The notes under the pieces are model-generated. The model saw only the letters and a list, made by a program, of their open reading frames with translations, was not told the origin of the DNA and ran no database searches. A stretch of 5,504 bases of DNA from Gammaproteobacteria bacterium (GTDB lineage: Bacteria; Pseudomonadota; Gammaproteobacteria; Pseudomonadales; JAUIKI01), in NCBI GenBank assembly GCA_030430875.1, contig JAUIKI010000113.1, forward strand, positions 1 to 5,504, written 5' to 3'. Each line of letters starts with the position of its first letter. Within the stretch, counting starts at the first letter, position 1. A program made the translations under genes and the position numbers. Below are positions 1 through 5,300 of the stretch, one piece after another.

Positions 1-164
1 TGTTCAGAGTCCACTGTTAGCGCTTTTCTGCCCAGCCAACAATAAAACAACACTAAATTGATGTTAAGTCCAAAATCATCTTGTGCTTGAATACAAAGTT
101 TTTCTATGATGGGGTGTTGGTATATTTTTAGCGAAAAATTCCAAAAAGGATTATCTTTGATCAA
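1..164 (-). CDS. TIGR02444/DUF2390-type protein, N-terminal part (runs off the window)
   Basis: This is a 54-codon open frame directly after thyA that is cut by the left edge. It is too short to be caught by length-filtered ORF calling. The translation opens with IKDNPFWNFSLKIY, then a Pro-containing turn and the segments LCIQAQDDFGLNINLVLF and YCWLG. This FW-x-FSL-x-IY ... C ... D-x-x-G-x-x-(V/I)N-L-x-L-(F)-x-x-WLG pattern is, from memory, the signature of the small TIGR02444 (DUF2390) family of gammaproteobacteria and relatives, whose function is unknown. No ATG is available. The start chosen is TTG at 164-162, which overlaps the thyA stop TGA by 4 bases of CDS; a GGTGG a few bases upstream could serve as ribosome binding site. 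The arrangement implies translational coupling and co-transcription with thyA. Family assignment is fairly secure; the exact start is inferred. Confidence 0.72.
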   Translation of the reverse strand, partial: MIKDNPFWNFSLKIYQHPIIEKLCIQAQDDFGLNINLVLFYCWLGRKALTVDSE

Positions 165-955
165 ATAGCCACCGGTGCTTTGATGTGGGGGTGTGATTGG
201 TAACCTTCCATTTGAAAGTCGCTAAATTCATAGGCGAAAATTGACTCGGGGTGACGTGTAATATTAAGCCTGGGTAATGGTAGTGGATCGCGTTCTAGTT
301 GCAATTTAGCTTGTTCAAGATGATTTTGGTAAAGGTGTACGTCACCACCTGTCCACACAAAGTCACCTACATCAAGCTCACATTGTTGAGCAATCATATG
401 GGTGAGAAATGCATATGAAGCAATATTGAATGGCACACCCAAGAAAATATCAGCAGAACGTTGATATAGCTGGCATGACAAACGATTATCAGCAACATAG
501 AATTGAAAAAGCAGATGGCAAGGTGGAAGTGCCATGTTGGGAATTTCTCCAACATTCCAGGCGCTGACAATGTGGCGTCTAGAATCTGGATTTGTTTTGA
601 GCTGCTCTATCAATTGACTAATTTGATCAATCTTTTCACCATTAGCTGCAGGCCATGATCGCCACTGAGCACCATAAACTGGTCCTAGCTCGCCTGATTC
701 ACTTGCCCATTCGTTCCAAATTGAGACACCATGTTCTTGCAAATAGTTGATATTGGTATTGCCTTGCAAAAACCATAGTAATTCATGAATAATTGATTTG
801 GTGTGTAACTTTTTAGTCGTGAGTAAAGGGAATCCCGTTTGCAGATTGAATCGCATTTGTCGACCAAAAACTGACAGCGTGCCGGTGCCAGTTCGATCTG
901 ACTTCGCGCTACCGTGGGTTAACACGTCGTGGAGTAAGTTAAGATAGGCTTTCAT
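161..955 (-). CDS. thyA: Thymidylate synthase ThyA
   Basis: It converts dUMP plus methylene-tetrahydrofolate to dTMP and dihydrofolate in the cytoplasm, supplying dTTP for replication. The protein is complete at 264 aa, the E. coli length, and key residues fall at E. coli numbering: Arg21 in DRTGTGT, Arg126-Arg127, catalytic Cys146 in ALPPCH, Arg166 and Asp169 in YQRSAD, Asn177 in PFNIAS, His207 and Tyr209 in GGDVHLY, and the C-terminal KAPVAI. The frame stays open upstream to an ATG at 1048, but I chose the ATG at 955. It gives the family N-terminus (MKAYLNLLHDVL), and the 31 extra residues are unlike any ThyA and would cover the likely promoter at 996-1024. The ribosome binding site is weak (GGAAA about 14 bases upstream). 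The next gene overlaps its stop codon, so the two probably share a transcript. I do not see folA, a common partner of thyA, at this spot. Confidence 0.98.
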   Translation of the reverse strand: MKAYLNLLHDVLTHGSAKSDRTGTGTLSVFGRQMRFNLQTGFPLLTTKKLHTKSIIHELLWFLQGNTNINYLQEHGVSIWNEWASESGELGPVYGAQWRSWPAANGEKIDQISQLIEQLKTNPDSRRHIVSAWNVGEIPNMALPPCHLLFQFYVADNRLSCQLYQRSADIFLGVPFNIASYAFLTHMIAQQCELDVGDFVWTGGDVHLYQNHLEQAKLQLERDPLPLPRLNITRHPESIFAYEFSDFQMEGYQSHPHIKAPVAI

Positions 956-995
956 TGTTTCGATAAATTTCCATTTGTGCAGAATGTGAATGAGG

Positions 996-1024
996 ATAAT
1001 ACGTGAAAATATGAATAGTTTCAT
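996..1024 (-). promoter_or_regulatory. Candidate sigma70 promoter of thyA
   Basis: Read on the minus strand, ATGAAA (1024-1019; 4 of 6 bases of the -35 consensus) is followed after 17 bases by TATTAT (1001-996; 5 of 6 of the -10 consensus). Transcription would begin near 989 and leave a leader of about 34 bases before the thyA ATG at 955. If correct, it excludes the longer in-frame thyA start at 1048. The call rests on motif reading by eye alone, in AT-rich DNA where such matches arise by chance. Confidence 0.35.
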
Positions 1025-1148
1025 CATCCAATCTAACGACTTGATCATTCAAAATGCTCTGTTAAATTGAATGATAAAGCTGATTATTTTTTTTCTTTAT
1101 CGCCTTTTGTCGCAAAGATCTTGATCTTAATGATTTGGTGATTAATCT

Positions 1149-1224
1149 CTTTACACACGCTTTCATTTAGAGAATTTAATTTATTGAGGTTATCCACAAT
1201 TTCTGTGGATAATTCTGTGGATGA
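1149..1224. promoter_or_regulatory. Cluster of DnaA boxes
   Basis: Two perfect R1-type DnaA boxes (TTATCCACA) face each other at 1190-1198 (plus strand) and 1204-1212 (minus strand), only 5 bases apart. A third with one mismatch (TCATCCACA, minus strand) lies at 1216-1224, in the same orientation as the second and 12 bases from it. A fourth, CTTTACACA at 1149-1157, differs from TTWTNCACA at one position. Three sites within 35 bases of AT-rich non-coding DNA are unlikely to be chance. Known roles of such clusters are replication origins, DnaA-controlled promoters (as at nrdAB in E. coli) and DnaA titration sites. The cluster sits about 235 bases upstream of the thyA start and about 400 upstream of the next rightward gene. 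Binding is inferred; the motifs are directly visible. Confidence 0.68.
1201..1222. repeat. Tandem 10-bp direct repeat TTCTGTGGAT
   Basis: TTCTGTGGAT occurs at 1201-1210 and again at 1213-1222, separated by AA, giving a 12-base period. Each copy carries the core of a same-facing DnaA box. The spacing puts both sites on nearly the same face of the helix, as in arrays for cooperative DnaA binding. Confidence 0.8.
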
Positions 1225-1381
1225 ATAGAGATAAAATAAGGCTTTTTCCTAAAAAAATAGTGTCTTCAGCAGATTGATCAAAAAATAATCTTAAGTGAAA
1301 ATTCTTTATAAATCATAATGTTATAGCCGTTCCTTAGTATTATTTTTGAGATATGCCTCCTATCATGCCGAAATAGACATA

Positions 1382-1404
1382 AGTTATAAAATCGGTGCAT
1401 AACT
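1382..1404. repeat. Inverted repeat AGTTAT-11-ATAACT
   Basis: AGTTAT (1382-1387) and ATAACT (1399-1404) are perfect 6-base inverted arms around an 11-base spacer. The half-site centres lie 17 bases apart, a layout compatible with a dimeric regulator. The right arm overlaps GGTGCATAA (1394-1402), which on the minus strand reads TTATGCACC, one mismatch from a DnaA box. There is no T-run after it, so it is not a terminator. It could be chance in AT-rich DNA. Confidence 0.3.
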
Positions 1405-1446
1405 CTATTTTAAAGTCAACACAAACCCTTGAAAATAGTTAATTGG

Positions 1447-1596
1447 TTATGATGAGAATTTGCTTAAGCTTGTGATGGATTCTTGGTATGCTTTGACAGC
1501 AGCAGTAAGTGTTTGAGTTTTAATGCATAATAGCTGCAGCTGGTAGCTTTGGGGAACATCATTTCCATAGTAGGTTACAACCACTTGGCATGCCAT
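1447..1596 (-). CDS. Possible small protein, 49 aa, unknown
   Basis: A 49-codon frame runs from ATG at 1596 to TAA at 1447, below usual length cut-offs. I do not recognise the product. It opens with MACQVVVTYYGNDVPQSYQ, continues with a short hydrophobic patch (LQLLCI) and ends in a probable amphipathic helix (TLTAAVKAYQESITSLSK). It has two cysteines (3 and 24) and no signal peptide or membrane span. For coding: the 150 bases are 40% GC by hand count, like the neighbouring genes, whereas the 180 bases on its thyA side are 29%, and the residue mix is protein-like. Against: no Shine-Dalgarno sequence precedes the ATG, and only 34 bases separate it from the divergent gene at 1631, so both promoters would have to overlap. 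It could be a real small gene, a remnant, or a chance frame. Confidence 0.4.
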   Translation of the reverse strand: MACQVVVTYYGNDVPQSYQLQLLCIKTQTLTAAVKAYQESITSLSKFSS

Positions 1597-1630
1597 TATT
1601 TATTGATTAAGAATATTTAGGGTAACTATC

Positions 1631-2152
1631 ATGATTTATAAACTAGCTGATCGAGTGCCTGAAATATCACCGGATGTGTTTGTCGCGCCTAATGCAACCG
1701 TCATCGGATCAGTTATTTTAGAACCTAAATCCAGTGTTTGGTTTAATGTTGTGATTCGTGGTGATATGGATGTAATTACAGTTAAAGAAGGCAGTAATAT
1801 TCAAGATCTATCTGTATTACACACTGATTCAGGTTTTCCCTTAACAGTTGGCAAGCATGTCACTGTTGGCCATAAGGTGATGCTGCATGGTTGTGAGATT
1901 GGTGATTATTCATTAATTGGAATTAATTCAGTCATTTTAAACGGTGCCAAAATTGGTAAACATTGCATTATCGGTGCAAATACATTGATTCCAGAAGGAA
2001 AGGAAATTCCAGATGGCTCACTAGTTATGGGGTCTCCAGGTAAGATCGTCAAGAATCTAACTGACTCGCAACAAAAATTAATTGAATTGAGTGCGCAGCA
2101 TTATATCAAAAATGCACAACATTACTTGCAAGAGCTGGTAAGTCATAAATGA
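1631..2152 (+). CDS. Gamma-class carbonic anhydrase-like protein (YrdA/PaaY type)
   Basis: This 173-aa cytoplasmic protein has the left-handed beta-helix hexapeptide fold, which forms trimers with metal sites at subunit interfaces. Hexapeptide repeats run from about residue 16 to 135. The family marks are all present: Arg43 and Asp45 in VIRGD, Gln58-Asp59 in NIQDLSVLHTD, and the three metal-ligand histidines His64, His81 and His86 (LHTD, VGHKVMLHG). The GSPGK motif and a C-terminal helix follow. Related proteins bind zinc or iron, and only some have shown carbonic anhydrase activity. The loop after His64 (TDSGFPLTVG) is shorter than in E. coli YrdA, so I give no symbol. AGGG 8 bases before the ATG supports the start. 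The stop overlaps the next gene's ATG (ATGA at 2149-2152), so the two are probably one translationally coupled unit. Family is certain; activity is inferred. Confidence 0.95.
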   Translation: MIYKLADRVPEISPDVFVAPNATVIGSVILEPKSSVWFNVVIRGDMDVITVKEGSNIQDLSVLHTDSGFPLTVGKHVTVGHKVMLHGCEIGDYSLIGINSVILNGAKIGKHCIIGANTLIPEGKEIPDGSLVMGSPGKIVKNLTDSQQKLIELSAQHYIKNAQHYLQELVSHK

Positions 2153-2955
2153 TGGATACCAATAAAATAAATAATTCGAAGTTGAGTCTGAAAGCTGTTT
2201 TTATAGTTACTTGGTTATTGTTAGTGAGTTGTTTTGCACAATCGGCTGAACAAAGTGTTTGGTATCTAGGATATCGTATTCCCTCGACTGATCGACCTTG
2301 GGTTGCTGCAGATTATGCAAAAATGTTGGAGACGCTGAAGGCAATTTCGCAAGAGAAGCCTGATATGCTGCCAAGGCGTGGCGGGGAATTCACAGGTGAT
2401 TTGTATGATCGCATGGTGAGCCAAGAGAACTTTCGCCCGCAGCTTAGTATTTATTCCTCTGCAGTTATGCGTCGCGAAGAAGCATTTAGTATTCTCCAGT
2501 ATCTTCAAGAGATCATGAAAGTCTATTTTGACTTTAAGGCAAAAAAACAAGTTTATGGTGCAGAAGCATTAGGGTTAATGGCATATTCAATTCGCCAGCA
2601 AGCTGTATTGTTTACGGTAACAGTGGAATTTTGGATGAGTTTGTCACCAAACGATCAGAATAATCCCGCCAGAATTCAAGGTCTTTTGAGCAGCAAAGAA
2701 GCTGCTGCTTCACTTGCTATTAGCGCACTCGATTATTTGAAGTTATCAAATCAATTTGATACAAATCATTTAATTGTATATGCCTATGAAATTAGTGACT
2801 CTATTGGTGACTTATACGTTCATTTGCGTTCTGACGACAGAGTGATTATAAAGAAAAAAGTACTTGAGTTGAGTCGAACGCATGAATTAGAAGATGTGCG
2901 AAAAGCATTGGATAGACTCTATAAAATTCTTACAGCTTTTCCAGAAAAACTCTGA
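2149..2955 (+). CDS. Unrecognised exported protein, possible lipoprotein
   Basis: A 268-aa protein that I cannot assign to a family. The N-terminus is a clear export signal: lysines at 6, 11 and 15, then a hydrophobic core from about 16 to 27. The segment LLLVSCFAQSAEQ allows two readings: a lipobox LVSC with lipidated Cys28, the only cysteine in the protein, or signal peptidase I cleavage after Ala33. The mature part (about 235-240 aa) looks mostly helical. It starts with a Trp/Tyr-rich segment (VWYLGYRIPSTDRPWV) and carries an EEAFSILQYLQEI helix, a GAEALGLMAY segment, SKEAAASLAISAL, and a charged C-terminal helix near 240-262. No enzyme motif or second membrane span was seen. Translation starts at an ATG overlapping the upstream stop (a second ATG follows at once), implying coupling to the carbonic anhydrase-like gene. 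It ends 2 bases before the convergent radC stop, so no separate terminator fits between them. Confidence 0.88.
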   Translation: MMDTNKINNSKLSLKAVFIVTWLLLVSCFAQSAEQSVWYLGYRIPSTDRPWVAADYAKMLETLKAISQEKPDMLPRRGGEFTGDLYDRMVSQENFRPQLSIYSSAVMRREEAFSILQYLQEIMKVYFDFKAKKQVYGAEALGLMAYSIRQQAVLFTVTVEFWMSLSPNDQNNPARIQGLLSSKEAAASLAISALDYLKLSNQFDTNHLIVYAYEISDSIGDLYVHLRSDDRVIIKKKVLELSRTHELEDVRKALDRLYKILTAFPEKL

Positions 2956-2957
2956 AA

Positions 2958-3644
2958 TTAGTTAAGCTTTCCGTGTTCTGCTAGTGAAAATATATCGTTG
3001 TATCCAATAATCATATGATCCAGTGTTTGTACATCAACAAGCTTGAGCGCTGATTTGATAATATTTGTTATTTCAATATCTTCTTGGCTGGGTGTGGGGT
3101 CTCCTGAAGGATGATTGTGGCACAAAATGACTGATGCTGCGTTGTGATAAAGTGATCGTTTGACAATTTCACGGTTATAGATAGTTGTTTGGTTGATGCT
3201 GCCATAAAACAGAATTTCAAAATTTATAATGGCATGTTTTGCGTTAAGAAACACGCAAGCAAAAACTTCTTGCTGATAGTGGTTGAGTTTTTGTCGCAGA
3301 AATTGTCTAACATGTTGGGAGTTTTTGACCACAGAGGTTTGTTTGGATTTTTCATAAAGATGTCGGTTAGTAAGTTCTGCGACAGCTTTAATTTCTGCAA
3401 ATTTTGCTTGACCAAATCCAGGAACAGCGGGATTTGTTGCTGATTCAGCAGCAAATAACTGCCGAAGTCCACCAAACTGTGTCAATAATTTCCGTGCTAG
3501 ATCCAGTGCGGACGAGCCAGGTGGACCATTGCGGAGAATAATTGCCAGCAGTTCAGCGTCTGACAATGTGTTGGGTCCTTGCTGGAGCAGTTTTTCGCGT
3601 GGTCGTTCAGTTTTGGGCCAAGATTTGATTGTTTGCATGCACAC
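2958..3644 (-). CDS. radC: RadC family JAMM-domain protein
   Basis: RadC proteins carry a JAMM/MPN+ metalloprotease-like domain. Their cellular role is unsettled: the old DNA repair link in E. coli was withdrawn, and roles in recombination or transformation have been proposed. This copy is 228 aa. The N-terminal part has WPKTERPREKLLQQG and LSDAELLAIILRNG, then a helix-hairpin-helix-like stretch near 72-91 (NPAVPGFGQAKFAEIKA). The C-terminal JAMM domain has Glu126, the metal ligands His176, His178 and Asp189 in CHNHPSGDPTPSQED, and the ending LDHMIIG...FSLAEHG. All key residues are intact. The start is GTG at 3644, placed 6 bases after AAGG; an ATG two codons later (3638) is the alternative but lies 12 bases from that site. 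It is the last gene of the minus-strand run, 122 bases after tsaD, and converges on the exported-protein gene. Confidence 0.95.
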   Translation of the reverse strand: MCMQTIKSWPKTERPREKLLQQGPNTLSDAELLAIILRNGPPGSSALDLARKLLTQFGGLRQLFAAESATNPAVPGFGQAKFAEIKAVAELTNRHLYEKSKQTSVVKNSQHVRQFLRQKLNHYQQEVFACVFLNAKHAIINFEILFYGSINQTTIYNREIVKRSLYHNAASVILCHNHPSGDPTPSQEDIEITNIIKSALKLVDVQTLDHMIIGYNDIFSLAEHGKLN

Positions 3645-3690
3645 GGCTAACCTTGTTCTGATGATATGGAATCATCGATTTTCATTGCAA
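3645..3690 (-). promoter_or_regulatory. Candidate radC promoter with palindrome at the -10
   Basis: On the minus strand, TTGCAA (3690-3685; 4 of 6) and TATCAT (3666-3661; 5 of 6) are 18 bases apart. A perfect 6-base inverted repeat, GATGAT (3660-3665) and ATCATC (3671-3676) around a 5-base loop, covers the -10 and could be an operator. The predicted transcript would begin close to 3654, on the AAGG ribosome binding site (3654-3651), leaving an unusually short leader; this weakens the call. radC may instead be read through from tsaD. Confidence 0.25.
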
Positions 3691-3766
3691 TAGTTTTGAA
3701 TCAGCTGAGATCTTTACAGCAGAGATTGGAACTCAGTTTGATTGATAAAGCTAATCATGAAGGGTT

Positions 3767-4780
3767 TTAAAGTGGAGGTAAATCCTCGATTGACCATCTT
3801 GCTTGTGCGAAAATTGGGGAATTTGTTGTTTGTCCATGAGCAAGTCGATGTGAGCCAACATAGGCAATCATTGCTGCATTATCTGTGCAAAATTCAAAGC
3901 GAGGAAAAAATTGCTGTATGGTGTCAGGTAGTGCTTGTAGCAGTTTTTCTCGTAGTCGTTGGTTTGCACTGACTCCACCTGCAATCACAAATTGTGTGTA
4001 GCCTGTTTTTTGTAAGGCGCGTTGAGTTTTTGCAATCAAGACATCAGCTACAGCCTCTTGGAATCCAGCTGCAATATCTGCTTTTGTTTGCAGATCAAGT
4101 ATTTTTTGCTTCTGAATGAGTTGCCAGGTGTGAGTTTTCAGTCCGCTAAAACTAAAATTGCAATCAGGTTTTTGAAGCATTGGGCGAGGAAAGTCAAAGC
4201 GGGTTATGTTTCCTTGCACTGCAAGTTTTGCAATCTCTGGACCACCGGGATAATTAAGAGCCAACATTTTTGCGACTTTATCAAAGGCTTCCCCCGCTGC
4301 ATCGTCCACAGACTCACCAAGAATCTGATAAACACCAAACTTTTTCACTGAGACCAATTGGGTGTGCCCACCTGAGACTAGTAGCGCTAAAAACGGGAAG
4401 CTAGGCGCGGGATTGTCCAACATTGGCGCTAGTAAGTGACCTTCCATGTGATGAACCCCAAGTACTGGAAGCTGCCAGGCAGTTGCAAGTGCTGAGGCAA
4501 AGGTTGCACCCACAAGTAGTGCTCCCATCAGTCCAGGTCCAGCTGTGTAGCAAACCCCTGAAATATCACTTAAGCTAATTTCAGCGTCACGTATTGCTGC
4601 CTTGGTTAGTGGTAGCAATTTTTGCATATGATCACGTGAGGCAATTTCGGGGACTACGCCACCATAAGGTTGATGAATTTCAATTTGACTGAAAATACGG
4701 TGTGAAAGAAGACCTTTTTGATTATCATAAATGGCTACCGCAGTTTCATCGCATGATGTTTCAATTGCTAATATTGGCAT
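3767..4780 (-). CDS. tsaD: tRNA t6A37 threonylcarbamoyltransferase subunit TsaD
   Basis: TsaD transfers the threonylcarbamoyl group from threonylcarbamoyl-AMP to A37 of ANN-decoding tRNAs, acting with TsaB and TsaE in bacteria; it is usually essential. The protein is 337 aa, the E. coli length, with ASKHA-fold motifs in order: the N-terminal phosphate loop IETSCDETAVA (6-16), VVPEIASRDH (42-51), the metal ligands His111 and His115 in HHMEGH, LVSGGHTQL (134-142), GESVDDAAGEAFDK (155-168), NFSFSGLKT (208-216), VIAGGVSAN (265-273), and the third ligand Asp300 in FCTDNAAMIAY. The ATG at 4780 matches the family start, although no clear Shine-Dalgarno precedes it. In many gammaproteobacteria tsaD is divergent from rpsU-dnaG-rpoD; here its upstream neighbour is instead a co-directional hydrolase gene 56 bases away. 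Confidence 0.99.
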   Translation of the reverse strand: MPILAIETSCDETAVAIYDNQKGLLSHRIFSQIEIHQPYGGVVPEIASRDHMQKLLPLTKAAIRDAEISLSDISGVCYTAGPGLMGALLVGATFASALATAWQLPVLGVHHMEGHLLAPMLDNPAPSFPFLALLVSGGHTQLVSVKKFGVYQILGESVDDAAGEAFDKVAKMLALNYPGGPEIAKLAVQGNITRFDFPRPMLQKPDCNFSFSGLKTHTWQLIQKQKILDLQTKADIAAGFQEAVADVLIAKTQRALQKTGYTQFVIAGGVSANQRLREKLLQALPDTIQQFFPRFEFCTDNAAMIAYVGSHRLAHGQTTNSPIFAQARWSIEDLPPL

Positions 4781-4836
4781 AGTCTATAAGTCTGCAGTCT
4801 TAAGGAGAATGTGGTCATTTTATTTTAGGTGAGCTA

Positions 4837-5289
4837 TCAGGCAATATGGATTTTATTGTGTTGCGTATTATTTTTGCATGGAGTATGCGTAACTGTTTGT
4901 TTATCTGTTTTTAATTGTTGTGTTAAAAATGCTGGAATACGTTCTTCTAGCCAATAAAATGGTTGAAACGGATTATTGCCTGTTACAAAACCAACATGCC
5001 CTCCAGAATTAGAAATTTCCATGGAGACTGCAGGAGATAAGTGTTTTTCATTGGGAATTGCGTTGCGACAAACAAGCGGGTCATTTTTAGCATGTAAGAT
5101 AAGTGTGGGTGTGGATATGCGTTTGAGGTAAGGTCTGCAGCTGGCTTGCTGATAGTAGTCACCGGCAGAGTTGAAGTTAAATAAGCGTGCGGTTACGTAC
5201 TCATCAAATTCCCAGAAACTTTTGATTGCTGATAAATTGCCTATTCTTTCTAATTTTCTATATTCCTCAATCTTCCCTAATTTTTTCAA
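4837..5289 (-). CDS. yheT: YheT-type alpha/beta hydrolase, C-terminal part only
   Basis: This is the last ~150 residues of a protein family that is about 320-340 aa long. The match to the YheT (AB-hydrolase) C-terminus is clear: SFWEFDEYVTARLFNF, GDYYQQASCRPYLKRI, PTLILHAKNDPLV with the probable catalytic Asp70 (fragment numbering), GGHVGFVTG with catalytic His98, and FYWLEERIPAFLT. The cap and nucleophile half, with the G-x-S-x-G serine, is missing. The frame stays open only to a TAG at 5319-5317, so the gene is cut, not started, here. The TTG at 5289 is merely a nominal boundary, and family-like sequence (LLKKLGKIEEY) seems to continue to about 5290-5298. Just beyond, base composition changes sharply and an unrelated plus-strand reading frame begins. 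As it stands the fragment could not be active; in its real genome the gene is probably complete. It lies upstream of tsaD, 56 bases apart, likely co-transcribed. Confidence 0.88.
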   Translation of the reverse strand: MKKLGKIEEYRKLERIGNLSAIKSFWEFDEYVTARLFNFNSAGDYYQQASCRPYLKRISTPTLILHAKNDPLVCRNAIPNEKHLSPAVSMEISNSGGHVGFVTGNNPFQPFYWLEERIPAFLTQQLKTDKQTVTHTPCKNNTQHNKIHIA

Positions 5290-5300
5290 TAGCCATTTTG
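5280..5300. other. Probable chimeric junction between two genomes
   Basis: Here a minus-strand gammaproteobacterial hydrolase loses its N-terminal half and a plus-strand secreted-protein gene appears without its start codon. Neither gene is bounded by normal signals, and the two halves differ in GC (28% at 5221-5280 against 58% at 5321-5504). A run of six T (5281-5286) at the point of change could have given the short overlap for a false join. A real recombination is possible but less likely, because both genes are broken at the same point. Confidence 0.62.

Larger units (their letters stand above)
956..1446. other. AT-rich spacer upstream of thyA with DnaA boxes
   Basis: About 490 bases between thyA and the small minus-strand ORF hold no convincing gene. 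Hand counts give about 28% GC over 1081-1260 and 29% over 1261-1440, clearly below the flanking genes. The contents are the candidate thyA promoter, a pyrimidine-rich stretch at 1081-1100 with two G/C in 20 bases, GATC sites at 1043, 1117, 1123 and 1276, the DnaA-box cluster at 1149-1224, and an inverted repeat at 1382-1404. Short ORFs of up to 26 codons occur but lack ribosome binding sites. No tRNA-like fold or rho-independent terminator was seen. Confidence 0.7.

Noticed and set aside
956..1048. 31-residue N-terminal extension of ThyA from the in-frame ATG at 1048
   Set aside because: The ATG at 955 gives the exact family start and 264-aa length. The extension resembles no ThyA and overlaps the best promoter candidate.
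990..1070. 26-codon plus-strand ORF from the ATG at 990
   Set aside because: It has no ribosome binding site, is very short, lies in AT-rich DNA and overlaps the likely thyA promoter.
1222..1278. 18-codon plus-strand ORF beginning inside the third DnaA box
   Set aside because: It is too short, has no ribosome binding site and shows no recognisable product.
1493..1524. Promoter with a perfect TTGACA (1493-1498) and TTTAAT (1519-1524) for the carbonic anhydrase-like gene
   Set aside because: The spacer is 20 bases, too long for a normal sigma70 promoter, and the elements fall inside the possible small ORF. Evidence is too weak to list.
956..1630. Full chromosomal oriC
   Set aside because: The DnaA boxes and AT richness fit, but hand-counted G and C show the same skew sign on both sides, and the usual neighbours (dnaA, dnaN, mnmG) are absent. 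Kept only as a DnaA-box cluster.
3742..3972. 76-codon plus-strand frame over the end of tsaD
   Set aside because: It is the antisense shadow of tsaD, whose motifs and length are unambiguous.
4801..4831. AAGGAGA followed by ATG on the plus strand between tsaD and the hydrolase gene
   Set aside because: The ATG touches the Shine-Dalgarno-like run and the frame stops after seven codons, so it is not a gene.
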